Positions 8,265 through 15,935 of a DNA stretch of 64,000 nt are shown one piece after another. The translations under genes were made by a program, and so were the position numbers. The stretch is from an uncultured Eubacterium sp. (GTDB lineage: Bacteria; Bacillota; Clostridia; Oscillospirales; Acutalibacteraceae), in contig UQCC01000001.1 of NCBI GenBank assembly GCA_900539325.1, positions 124,001 to 188,000 of the forward strand, read 5' to 3'. The notes beneath the pieces were generated by a model. That model saw nothing but the letters and a program-made list of their open reading frames with translations. It was not told the origin of the DNA and searched no databases. Numbering within the stretch: the first letter of the stretch is position 1; each line of letters opens with the position of its first letter.

Positions 8265-8531
8265 ATGAAATTAAAAAAAGGTATCGTACTCGGTAATATT
8301 GACGGTCAGGACTTTGCTATTGCAACAGGCAAGCTCTCAAACGAACTTTCGGGTATTATCAATAACAACGAAACCGCAAATTACATCTTTACTCTTCTTC
8401 AAAAAGAGCAAACCGTAGACAGCATTGTTTCCGCAATGGCAGACAGATACGAAGCTCCTAAGGAAGAGATTGAAAAGGATGTAAACGAATTTATCGCAAC
8501 TCTTGACGGCTTCGGTGTTTTGGAGAAGTAA
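8265..8531 (+). CDS. PqqD-like peptide chaperone (RiPP recognition element)
   Basis: This 88-residue protein has the length and pattern of stand-alone PqqD-type proteins: strands in KLKKGIVLGNIDGQDFAIATG, then NNETANYIFTLLQKEQTVDSIV and a helical region with EEIEKDVNEFIATLDGFGVLEK. In PQQ, lasso and radical-SAM peptide pathways such domains bind the leader peptide and hand it to the modifying enzyme. Here the neighbours are a flavoprotein (25 bp upstream) and a nucleotidyltransferase (3 bp downstream), and no precursor peptide was found next to them. The nearest precursor, SCIFF at 13.8 kb, is on the other strand and its maturase has its own N-terminal PqqD-like domain. Confidence 0.75.
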   Translation: MKLKKGIVLGNIDGQDFAIATGKLSNELSGIINNNETANYIFTLLQKEQTVDSIVSAMADRYEAPKEEIEKDVNEFIATLDGFGVLEK

Positions 8532-8534
8532 AAA

Positions 8535-9626
8535 ATGATTGTAACCGATAATTCCGAACAAAACTGCTTGCTCAAGCTTTTGCGTTGTGTATTAAAAGAT
8601 GAACCGTTTGTACCGGACAAGGATATTAATACCGCAGAGTTGCTGAAGCTTGCAGTTAATCAGCAGGTTTATACAACTGTTTTGCCTTGCCTTGAACAAA
8701 GCGGTATTCTTACGGATAAAGAAAAAGAAAAATGGAATAATTACAAACTGTCCGAAATTCAAAAAAATCTTATTATATCTTCTGAGCGTGAAGCGTTATG
8801 CAGAAATTTTGATGATGCCGGTATTAGATATATGTTTATGAAAGGTTTGGTTATCCGTAATTATTATCCTCAAACATTTATGCGTCAAATGAGTGATAAT
8901 GATATTCTTTATGGCGTTGAAAAAAGAGATGAATTGTTTGAAGTAATGAAAAAAAACGGATTTTATCTGTCTGCTTTTCATTCGGCTTCTGATGATTTCT
9001 TTAAAGCACCATATGTGCTTATGGAAATGCACAAAACTCTTTTTGATGATAACTGCGAGGTAAAACTTGATCTTGACTTGTGGAAGCGTGCAATTAAATG
9101 TGAGGGCAACAATTCGCGTTATAACATGTCACCGGATGACAATTATATTTACTCTCTTGCTCATATGTGCAAGCATTATTCCGGAGGCGGTTGCGGTATA
9201 AGGTTTGTTTGCGATATGTATTTGTTACATTACAGTAATGATAAACTTGATTTTGAATATATAAACAGTCAATTTAAAAAATTTGGACTTTATGAGTTTT
9301 ATCAAAAAGTAATGCGACTTGTAGAAGCTATATTTAATGACGCTGAATATAATGATGAGGATTTGCAACTTTTAAATGAGGTTTTTGCAGGCGGTGTTTA
9401 CGGAGTTATTAAATCTTTAGATGAAACGATTGAAGAAAGCGGCGGCAAATTTAATTATCTGTTCAGAAAGATTTTTCCAAAAAAAGAATTTATGTACAGA
9501 AATTACGAATATTTGCAAAATAAACCGTATTTACTTTTTCCTACCTATATCAAGCACTTTGTTTTAAGATATAAAAACAAGGGGAAAGATGCTAAAAAAA
9601 CTCTCAAAAAAGTATTAAAAAATTAA
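8535..9626 (+). CDS. Nucleotidyltransferase family protein (NTP_transf_5 type)
   Basis: The 363-residue protein belongs by pattern to the minimal nucleotidyltransferase group often found beside PqqD-like proteins in peptide or polysaccharide clusters. Signature elements: GIRYMFMKGLVIRNYYP, the acidic metal-binding pair in MSDNDILY and MEMH about 50 residues on. It starts 3 bp after the PqqD stop, so the two are translationally coupled. A second member of the family lies at 18782-19993 with the same order of motifs. Such enzymes transfer a nucleotidyl group to a protein, peptide or small molecule; the acceptor is unknown. Confidence 0.75.
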   Translation: MIVTDNSEQNCLLKLLRCVLKDEPFVPDKDINTAELLKLAVNQQVYTTVLPCLEQSGILTDKEKEKWNNYKLSEIQKNLIISSEREALCRNFDDAGIRYMFMKGLVIRNYYPQTFMRQMSDNDILYGVEKRDELFEVMKKNGFYLSAFHSASDDFFKAPYVLMEMHKTLFDDNCEVKLDLDLWKRAIKCEGNNSRYNMSPDDNYIYSLAHMCKHYSGGGCGIRFVCDMYLLHYSNDKLDFEYINSQFKKFGLYEFYQKVMRLVEAIFNDAEYNDEDLQLLNEVFAGGVYGVIKSLDETIEESGGKFNYLFRKIFPKKEFMYRNYEYLQNKPYLLFPTYIKHFVLRYKNKGKDAKKTLKKVLKN

Positions 9627-9640
9627 CGGAGGACAACTTT

Positions 9641-11461
9641 TTGTCGGTTAATAAAAACAATATTAGAAATTTTTCAATTATTGCCCATATCGACCACGGC
9701 AAGTCAACTCTTGCAGACAGATTGCTTGAACTTACAAGTTCCGTTCAAAAGCGTGATATGCAAGAACAGATTTTGGACGATATGGACCTTGAGCGTGAGC
9801 GTGGTATTACTATCAAAGCCCACGCAGTAAAACTGAATTATACTGCCAAAGACGGTCAGGAGTATATCTTTAATCTTATAGACACTCCGGGCCATGTTGA
9901 TTTTAACTATGAGGTTTCCCGTTCACTTGCGGCTTGTGAGGGTGCTATTCTTATCGTTGACGCTTCGCAGGGCGTAGAGGCACAGACTCTTGCAAATACC
10001 TATTTGGCTCTTGACCACGATTTGGATATTTTGCCTGTAATCAACAAGATTGACCTACCGGCTGCCGACCCCGAAAGAGTGGCAAAAGAGGTTGAAGAAA
10101 TTGTTGGTATTCCTTGTATGGATGCTCCCCGTATCTCTGCCAAAACAGGCGAAAATGTTGAGGAAGTCCTTGAATATATCGTAAAAGAGATTACTCCGCC
10201 GCAGGGGGACGATAATAAGCCTCTTAAGGCTCTTATTTTCGACTCTGTTTATGATAGTTATCGTGGTGTAATCGTTTATGTAAGAATCAAAGAGGGTAAA
10301 ATCAAAGCCGGCGACACAATGCGTATTATGTCAACCGGTGCGGAATTTACCGTTGTTGAGGTTGGCTATATGCGTGCAACCTCTATGGAAAAGGCAAATG
10401 AACTTACAGCAGGCGAGGTTGGATATATTACAGCTTCAATCAAAACTGTCGGTGACGCTCATGTCGGTGACACAGTCACAACTGCCGATAACCCTGCCGA
10501 TGAGGCTTTGCCGGGCTATCGTCATGTAAACCCGATGGTTTATTGCGGTCTTTATCCTGCCGACGGTGCCGATTATGAGGCACTTCGTGACGCACTTGAA
10601 AAATTGCAACTCAATGACGCTTCTCTTTCATACGAGCCTGAAACTTCAGGTGCTCTCGGCTTTGGTTTTAGATGCGGTTTCTTGGGACTTTTGCATCTCG
10701 AAATCATCCAGGAACGCCTTGATCGAGAATATAATCTTGACCTTATTGCAACTGTTCCTTCAGTTGTATATAAGATTTATCTCACCGATGGCACAATGGT
10801 TGAGATTGATAACCCGACAAATTATCCCGACCCTGCATATATTGATTACTGCGAAGAACCGTTTGCAGACGCCCATATTTATGTGCCGAGCGAGTTTGTC
10901 GGCACTGTTATGGATATGTGTCAGGATAAGCGTGGAATATTCAAGAATATGAACTATATCACTCCCGACAGAGTTGATATTCACTATGAACTTCCGCTTA
11001 ATGAAATTATTTATGATTTCTTCGATGCACTCAAATCAAGAACAAGAGGCTATGCTTCGTTCGACTATGAGATGAAGGATTACAGAAAGTCCGATCTTGT
11101 TAAGGTTGATGTAATGCTCAACGGTGATATTATTGACGCACTTTCGTTCATCATTCACCGAGAAAAAGCATATTCCCGTGCAAGAAGAATTGCAGAACAA
11201 CTCAAAAAATATATTCCTCGTCATTTGTTTGAAGTTCCTATTCAGGTTGCAATCGGCGGTAAGGTTATCGCAAGAGAAACCGTTAAGGCGCTCCGCAAGG
11301 ATGTACTTGCAAAGTGCTACGGCGGTGATGTAACCCGTAAAAAGAAACTCCTTGAAAAGCAAAAAGAGGGTAAAAAGCGTATGCGCCAGTTCGGCTCTGT
11401 TGAAGTTCCGCAAGAAGCCTTTATGGCAGTTCTCCGCTTGTCCTCCGATGATGACGATTAA
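9641..11461 (+). CDS. lepA: Elongation factor 4 (LepA), translational GTPase
   Basis: The 606-residue protein carries the full LepA layout: GTPase domain with G1 AHIDHGKST (15-23), switch region RERGITIKAHAV, G3 DTPGHVDFNYEV and G4 NKIDLPAADPE, then domains II-IV and the LepA-specific C-terminal domain (GGDVTRKKKLLEKQKEGKKRM). EF4 acts on stalled or mis-set ribosomes and can promote back-translocation. The start is a TTG at 9641, seven bases after GGAGGAC (9628-9634). The gap to the preceding nucleotidyltransferase gene is 14 bp, so it is probably co-transcribed with it. Confidence 0.97.
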   Translation: MSVNKNNIRNFSIIAHIDHGKSTLADRLLELTSSVQKRDMQEQILDDMDLERERGITIKAHAVKLNYTAKDGQEYIFNLIDTPGHVDFNYEVSRSLAACEGAILIVDASQGVEAQTLANTYLALDHDLDILPVINKIDLPAADPERVAKEVEEIVGIPCMDAPRISAKTGENVEEVLEYIVKEITPPQGDDNKPLKALIFDSVYDSYRGVIVYVRIKEGKIKAGDTMRIMSTGAEFTVVEVGYMRATSMEKANELTAGEVGYITASIKTVGDAHVGDTVTTADNPADEALPGYRHVNPMVYCGLYPADGADYEALRDALEKLQLNDASLSYEPETSGALGFGFRCGFLGLLHLEIIQERLDREYNLDLIATVPSVVYKIYLTDGTMVEIDNPTNYPDPAYIDYCEEPFADAHIYVPSEFVGTVMDMCQDKRGIFKNMNYITPDRVDIHYELPLNEIIYDFFDALKSRTRGYASFDYEMKDYRKSDLVKVDVMLNGDIIDALSFIIHREKAYSRARRIAEQLKKYIPRHLFEVPIQVAIGGKVIARETVKALRKDVLAKCYGGDVTRKKKLLEKQKEGKKRMRQFGSVEVPQEAFMAVLRLSSDDDD

Positions 11462-11483
11462 AGATAAAACGAGGTATAACATA

Positions 11484-11579
11484 ATGTTTAAACCGATTAT
11501 AAAAGTAAATGATACAGTAATGTATAGACAGCCTGTGTATTATTCATGGGCTTGTTTGCGTTGTGTTCATAGGCAATAA
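11484..11579 (+). CDS. Possible 31-residue small protein after lepA
   Basis: An ATG at 11484 follows CGAGGT by about eight bases and opens a frame of 31 codons ending at TAA 11577-11579. The peptide begins MFKPIIKVNDTVMYRQ and has WACLRC near its end. It lies 22 bp after lepA and before a terminator hairpin (11603-11641), so it would be made from the lepA transcript. Its reality depends on conservation, which cannot be tested here. Confidence 0.3.
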   Translation: MFKPIIKVNDTVMYRQPVYYSWACLRCVHRQ

Positions 11580-11602
11580 TCGGATTTATTAAATTTTAAA
11601 TC

Positions 11603-11641
11603 AACTGCTGATGAACATTTAGGTTTGTCGGCAGTTTTTTA
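11603..11641 (+). terminator. Terminator of the lepA transcript
   Basis: AACTGCTGA (11603-11611) pairs with TCGGCAGTT (11628-11636), followed by TTTTTT. Confidence 0.7.
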
Positions 11642-11687
11642 TTAAGGTTGAATAGAAAATTTATTAATTTATTAACGAGGTGAAAAA

Positions 11688-12242
11688 ATGAAATTACTTT
11701 TATTATTCGGAGATGCGGCAGTAGGAAAAATGACCGTAGGACAGGAACTTTGCAAAATTACTGGTTTTAGGCTTTTTCATAATCATATGACTATTGAGCC
11801 TGTGCTTGAAATTTTTGGAGAGTTTAATGGACCTGTTATTAGAAAATTCAGAGAAATTGTATTTGAAGAGTTCGCAAAAAGTGATAAATACGGACTTATT
11901 TTCACATTTATGTGGGCGTTTGATTGCAAAGAAGATTGGGAATATACTCAAAAAATTGTTGATATGTTTAAGCAGTATGGAAGTGAAGTGTATTATGTTG
12001 AACTTTTTGCTCCACAGGAAGTAAGGTTAAAAAGAAATGCAACCGAGAATCGCTTGAAAAACAAACCGTCAAAAAGAGATATTAATTTTTCAAATAAGCT
12101 TTTAATCTATGATGATAATAACCATCGTATGGTAAGTAATGACGGAGAAATACCGTTTGAAAATTATATCAAAATTGATAATACAAATTTATCGGCAAAA
12201 GAAACGGCTAAAATAATTAAAAATAGGTTTAATTTTGAATGA
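11688..12242 (+). CDS. P-loop kinase-like protein
   Basis: This 184-residue protein starts with LLLLFGDAAVGKMTVGQEL, a Walker A-like loop in which the residue after the lysine is Met and a Thr follows. The next segment, FRLFHNHMTIEPVLEIF, and a C-terminal arginine-rich lid (EVRLKRNATENRLKNKPSKRD) resemble small-molecule kinases of the shikimate/adenylate kinase fold. I recall GKMTVG as usual in this uncharacterised family, so the Met is not by itself a defect. Preceded by GAGGTG, it is a single-gene unit closed by a bidirectional terminator. Substrate unknown. Confidence 0.65.
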   Translation: MKLLLLFGDAAVGKMTVGQELCKITGFRLFHNHMTIEPVLEIFGEFNGPVIRKFREIVFEEFAKSDKYGLIFTFMWAFDCKEDWEYTQKIVDMFKQYGSEVYYVELFAPQEVRLKRNATENRLKNKPSKRDINFSNKLLIYDDNNHRMVSNDGEIPFENYIKIDNTNLSAKETAKIIKNRFNFE

Positions 12243-12245
12243 TGA

Positions 12246-12289
12246 AAAAACTCCTCTTAAAGTATTGCACTTTAAAAGGAGTTTTTGTT
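12246..12289. terminator. Bidirectional terminator between convergent genes
   Basis: AAACTCCT-TTAAAG and CTTTAAAAGGAGTTT (about 12249-12285) form a long hairpin with A-run and T-run flanks, serving the kinase-like gene on the plus strand and the SCIFF maturase on the minus strand. Confidence 0.8.
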
Positions 12290-12308
12290 TCTGCAAATAA
12301 CCAGATTT

Positions 12309-13703
12309 TTAGTATTCAACTTTTAAGTTTTCTTCGGCTTCTGCCACTTTAAGCATAATTGCACATTCAATTCTTTTTCTGTGGAGTTCACAGCCGAATT
12401 CGTAAACGCCGTTTACACTGCCTGTGGTGTGGTATGCGTTTGCGGCACATCCGCCCGAGCAGTACAGCTTTGCAAAACAGTCCTTACACTCTTTGTGAGA
12501 ATAGACATTACATTCTTGGAATTGCTCAAGCACATTAGGATTTGTAACTCCGTCATAAATGTTGCCGAGCTTGAACTTGTCGTCACCGACAAATTGGTGG
12601 CAAGGGAAGAGGTCACCGCTCGGAGTAACCGCCATATATTCCGTGCCTACTCCGCAACCGCTTACTCTCTTGACGATGCAAGGTCCGTGGTTGAGGTCAA
12701 TCATGTAATGATAAAATGTAAAGCCGTTTCCGCTTCTGTATCGTTTGAGCATTTCGTTTGCAAGAATTTGGTATTGCTCTTTGAGAATAGGCAAGTCGCT
12801 TTCCCTAAGTGCCCACGGCTCTTTAGGGTCGCACACAACAGGTTCAACCGATAATTCCTTAAATCCGAGGTCTGCCATATGCAGCAAATCGTTTGAAAAG
12901 TCGGTGTTGAAGTGAGTGTATGTGCCTCTCATATAATAGTTCTTTTGCTTTCTGCTGTCGGCAAATTTCTTGAACTTGTCAACGATTAAATCATAACTGC
13001 CTTTGCCGTTTGGAGTTTTGCGGAGGTTGTCGTGAACATTCTTTCTGCCGTCAAGCGAAAGCACAACATTGCTCATTTCCTTGTTGCAAAAGTCGATTAC
13101 TTCATCGTCAACAAGCACACCGTTTGTTGTAAGCGTAAAGCGGAATTTCTTGTCAAATTTCTTTTCCAGCTCTCTGCCGTATTTGACAAGCTCTTTGCAA
13201 ACATCCCAGTTGAGAAGCGGTTCTCCGCCGAAAAAGTCAACTTCAAGATTCTTTCTTGTGCCACTTTGTTCAATCAAAAAGTCGAGTGCTCTTTTGCCGA
13301 CTTCAAGGCTCATTAAGCCTTTGTCAGCACCGCCGTATTCGCCTTTGCCTGCAAAACAGTATTCGCAGTTGAGGTTGCATCCGTGTGCAACATGAAGGCA
13401 AATGGCTTTGATTACACCTTGACGCTTTTTGAATTCCTTTGCGGTTGCTTCAAAAGTGTCCTCCGCAAAAAGTCTGCCGTCTGCAATAAGGCTTTCAATA
13501 TCCTCAAAACATTCCTCAATATCCTTGTCGGTTACATCTGCTCTGTCGGAATATTTGTCAAGAATATATGCCTTGATTTCGTCTTTTGTATTTTCTTTGT
13601 ATCGGGTGATAATATCATATGCAACCTCGTCAACGCTGTGAACACAGCCGCTGTTTTGGTCAAGAATGATATTGTATCCGTTCATTTTGTATGCGTGTAT
13701 CAT
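12309..13703 (-). CDS. scfB: Radical SAM/SPASM maturase of the SCIFF peptide
   Basis: The 464-residue protein has an N-terminal PqqD-like recognition domain (about 1-90), a radical SAM domain with the cluster-binding cysteines in CNLNCEYC (C109, C113, C116) and FFGGEPLLN, and a C-terminal SPASM region with many cysteines (SGCGVGTEYM, FPCHQF, HKECKDC, YCSGGCAANAY, FGCEL) for two auxiliary iron-sulfur clusters. This is the layout of the thioether-forming SCIFF maturases (CteB type), which link a Cys sulfur to the alpha carbon of a downstream residue. The precursor gene lies just upstream, separated by a terminator hairpin (13742-13768). Its ribosome-binding site (AGGAA) is weaker than that of the precursor. 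Confidence 0.93.
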   Translation of the reverse strand: MIHAYKMNGYNIILDQNSGCVHSVDEVAYDIITRYKENTKDEIKAYILDKYSDRADVTDKDIEECFEDIESLIADGRLFAEDTFEATAKEFKKRQGVIKAICLHVAHGCNLNCEYCFAGKGEYGGADKGLMSLEVGKRALDFLIEQSGTRKNLEVDFFGGEPLLNWDVCKELVKYGRELEKKFDKKFRFTLTTNGVLVDDEVIDFCNKEMSNVVLSLDGRKNVHDNLRKTPNGKGSYDLIVDKFKKFADSRKQKNYYMRGTYTHFNTDFSNDLLHMADLGFKELSVEPVVCDPKEPWALRESDLPILKEQYQILANEMLKRYRSGNGFTFYHYMIDLNHGPCIVKRVSGCGVGTEYMAVTPSGDLFPCHQFVGDDKFKLGNIYDGVTNPNVLEQFQECNVYSHKECKDCFAKLYCSGGCAANAYHTTGSVNGVYEFGCELHRKRIECAIMLKVAEAEENLKVEY

Positions 13704-13735
13704 AATTTTTTCCTATTAAATCTGTATTTAAAACA

Positions 13736-13768
13736 TAGAAAAACGGTAGCCTCAAATCAGCTACCGTA
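13736..13768 (-). terminator. Hairpin terminator between SCIFF precursor and maturase
   Basis: On the minus strand ACGGTAGC, a nine-base loop, GCTACCGT and then TTTTTC. Its position after the precursor and before the maturase suggests partial termination, giving more peptide than enzyme. Confidence 0.75.
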
Positions 13769-13780
13769 AGTCCGTTGTAA

Positions 13781-13927
13781 TTACTTCTTAAGTTGCTCGC
13801 ACTGTTGGTTTGCTACTGAGCAAGAAGTTTTTGATGCTGATTGGCAAGATGTCTGGCATTCACCGCAGCCGCCCTTCTTAGCTGATTCGCAAAGATTTCT
13901 TGAGCTTAAAGTATTAATTCTCTTCAT
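13781..13927 (-). CDS. scfA: SCIFF precursor peptide (six cysteines in forty-five), variant
   Basis: A 48-residue peptide read on the minus strand from ATG 13927, preceded by AGGTG. The middle part, GGCGECQTSCQSASKTSC, and SVANQQCEQLKK at the end are the SCIFF pattern. It has six cysteines (13, 21, 24, 28, 36, 43), but the canonical core cysteine between C28 and C36 is Ser32, and the residue after C36 is Ser37; the extra cysteine is C13, in the leader part. From memory, the characterised CteA peptide is cross-linked between Cys32 and Thr37, and here both positions are Ser. The maturase gene follows. SCIFF is nearly universal in Clostridia and its function is unknown. The codons for Ser32 and Ser37 are both TCA. 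Confidence 0.92.
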   Translation of the reverse strand: MKRINTLSSRNLCESAKKGGCGECQTSCQSASKTSCSVANQQCEQLKK

Positions 13928-13959
13928 AAGAACACCTCATAAAAATTTATTACAGGCTT

Positions 13960-13988
13960 ATTATAGATTATAAACCTGCTTTTGTCAA
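13960..13988 (-). promoter_or_regulatory. Consensus sigma-A promoter of the SCIFF precursor gene
   Basis: On the minus strand TTGACA (13988-13983), a 17-bp spacer and TATAAT (13965-13960), a full match to the consensus. It overlaps the 3' end of the decarboxylase gene. Confidence 0.8.
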
Positions 13989-15284
13989 TATTTTATTGGG
14001 AAGTTGACCGCTGTCGGATATAATATTCACTCCGTCAGCTATTGCATTTTTGATGTAATCAATCGCTTCATCTGTGATAATTTCGTTTGGAGCAATTATC
14101 GGAATGTCGGGCGGATAGGCATAAACAAATTCGTTAGACACCTTTCCGATACATTCGTTTGTGTCCGTCAAAATTCCGTTGTCGGCAATAGAAATAATGA
14201 TTTCGTTCTTGTCAACAGGCGGTTTTCTTATCGCCTTTGCAGGTGAGTATTCAAGTTCCGTATCGGTTTCAAAAACAGCCTTTTTGAGCAGAGCCAATCC
14301 CTCGTCCGTGTCGCCGATTGTTGCCATAAGCAAAATGTAATTTTGCGATACCGCCTCAGGCTCAATTTTGTATTTGTTTCTGAAAATCTCTGCAAGTTCG
14401 CTTCCTGTGATATTTGTGCTTGCACATGACAAAATTATTTTTGAAATGTCGTCATTGTATTGAATTTTCAAATTGTCCGTTTCAACAAGTCTCAAATCAC
14501 AAAGCTTTTCGTAAAATTTGCCAAATTCGATTCGGCAATTCAGCACATAATCACAGCAAATGTCGATGCTGTTCATCAACACATAGCTTGGCGAGGTTGT
14601 TTGAAAAATGTCCATATATCGCTTGACTTTGTCGGCGTATTTTTCGTTAAAAACATTCACAACCGCGGTTTGAGTGAGTGACGGCAAAGTTTTGTGAAGT
14701 GAAGAAATAACAATGTCACCGCTTGGATATTCGGGAAAATACGGCGTTCCGAGATGTGCACCGTGTGCCGAATCAACAATCAACGGAATGTTGCAGTCAA
14801 TTTTCGATATAAATCCCTCGTATGTAGGCGAGGTTATAATGACCGCTTTTGCCTCGGGGTGATGATTTATCGCATAGTTTACGGTGTCCTGTTCAAGTTT
14901 TGTGTAGTAACCGTTTGTAAGGTCATATTGTGGCTCAACAAATATGATTTTCAGCTTCAACAGCATACAGGCATTGTACACGCTTTTGTGGCAGTTTCGT
15001 GCAACAATCACGGTGTCGCCCTCGTTGCACACAGCAAAAATTGATGCAAGTATACCACCGCTTGAACCGTTAACACTTATGAACGAACGCTTGCTTTTGT
15101 ATATGATTTTGAGCTTGTCCTCGATGTCTTTTATCACTCCGCTTGGGGAATGCAAATTGTCAAAGCCGTCAATTTCGGTTATGTCTATCTCACTACCCAA
15201 AATGCCGAACTTGTCGTTTCGTTTGTGCCCCGGCATATGAAACGGATATGTGTCAATGTCTTTTAATTTATCGTGTAAGTTCAA
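13968..15284 (-). CDS. Orn/Lys/Arg decarboxylase family PLP enzyme
   Basis: The 438-residue protein is a short-form member of the Orn/Lys/Arg decarboxylase group of fold-type I PLP enzymes. It begins with YPFHMPGHKRN, has SVNGSSGGILAS, the cofactor-contacting DSAHGAHLG (171-179) and the PLP lysine K198 in SSLHKTLPSLTQTA. Its length fits the arginine/lysine decarboxylase-like enzymes of Firmicutes (SpeA/YaaO type) that lack the wing domain. It would make agmatine, cadaverine or putrescine; the exact substrate cannot be set from sequence. The start is TTG 15284, after AAGGAGAG, and overlaps the upstream membrane protein gene by 17 bases. Confidence 0.85.
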   Translation of the reverse strand: MNLHDKLKDIDTYPFHMPGHKRNDKFGILGSEIDITEIDGFDNLHSPSGVIKDIEDKLKIIYKSKRSFISVNGSSGGILASIFAVCNEGDTVIVARNCHKSVYNACMLLKLKIIFVEPQYDLTNGYYTKLEQDTVNYAINHHPEAKAVIITSPTYEGFISKIDCNIPLIVDSAHGAHLGTPYFPEYPSGDIVISSLHKTLPSLTQTAVVNVFNEKYADKVKRYMDIFQTTSPSYVLMNSIDICCDYVLNCRIEFGKFYEKLCDLRLVETDNLKIQYNDDISKIILSCASTNITGSELAEIFRNKYKIEPEAVSQNYILLMATIGDTDEGLALLKKAVFETDTELEYSPAKAIRKPPVDKNEIIISIADNGILTDTNECIGKVSNEFVYAYPPDIPIIAPNEIITDEAIDYIKNAIADGVNIISDSGQLPNKILTKAGL

Positions 15285-15822
15285 CCTTTTCTCTCCTTAA
15301 ATTCACAATGCCAAGCAGTAAATATCCTGCAAATATCGGCAATGCTTCTATAAGTCCTGTTTCTTTGAATATCAATAGGCATATCAAATCCGATATCAAA
15401 ATCGTTGCCGTAATGTATGTAAAAATCTTGAATATTCTGCCTTTTTTGTAGTTTAGCAAAAACAAAAGGAATATCGTTATTCCCGTTACTGCCGAGAATG
15501 TCAGCGAACCGCCGCAATGCAAAAAATACTGCACCTTGTTGTCGTAGTCAAAATCGTTGGTAAGCGTCAAAATCATACCCATACCCGATATTGTAAGGAG
15601 CGGAATATAAGCTTTTGTTTTTAGATATTTTTGGTATGCCAATGTGATTGCCAATGCAAGTGTAACAAATGTCAAAATGCCCCAAATTGCAAATAAACCG
15701 TGGTGTTCCAACCCGATTTTTGACAGCGCACCCGAATTTTTGTATGGCGTGCCAAAGTGCATATACCAAATTGTGTACGCTGTTGCAACTGCCGACAGCA
15801 CACAGCTGATTGTTCTCTTCAT
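15268..15822 (-). CDS. Six-helix membrane protein of unknown function
   Basis: The 184-residue protein has about six hydrophobic segments, beginning with a signal-anchor-like N-terminus (TISCVLSAVATAYTIWYM). It ends in a charged tail (NLRREKVELTR). Motifs such as LTNDFDYDNKVQYFLHCGG between helices are not assigned to a family I can name. The gene overlaps the decarboxylase gene by 17 bases, so the two are probably translated together; it might serve transport or membrane association of the decarboxylase product, but this is only context. ATG 15822 is preceded by AGGTGAT. Confidence 0.6.
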   Translation of the reverse strand: MKRTISCVLSAVATAYTIWYMHFGTPYKNSGALSKIGLEHHGLFAIWGILTFVTLALAITLAYQKYLKTKAYIPLLTISGMGMILTLTNDFDYDNKVQYFLHCGGSLTFSAVTGITIFLLFLLNYKKGRIFKIFTYITATILISDLICLLIFKETGLIEALPIFAGYLLLGIVNLRREKVELTR

Positions 15823-15874
15823 TTTATCACCTGTAATATTATACCATATAAATTATAATTATTAAAGATTATAT

Positions 15875-15903
15875 TTGCAATAGCATTTAGTCTATTGTAT
15901 AAT
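15875..15903 (+). promoter_or_regulatory. Sigma-A promoter of the exonuclease III operon
   Basis: TTGCAA (15875-15880), a 17-bp spacer, TATAAT (15898-15903), 33 bp before the start codon. Confidence 0.75.
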
Positions 15904-15935
15904 TAGATTGTAGTATATCAATGTGAGGTAAAAAG

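Noticed and set aside
11700..11740. Defective Walker A (GKM) in the P-loop protein
   Set aside because: I recall GKMTVG as usual for this family, so it is not a sign of inactivation.
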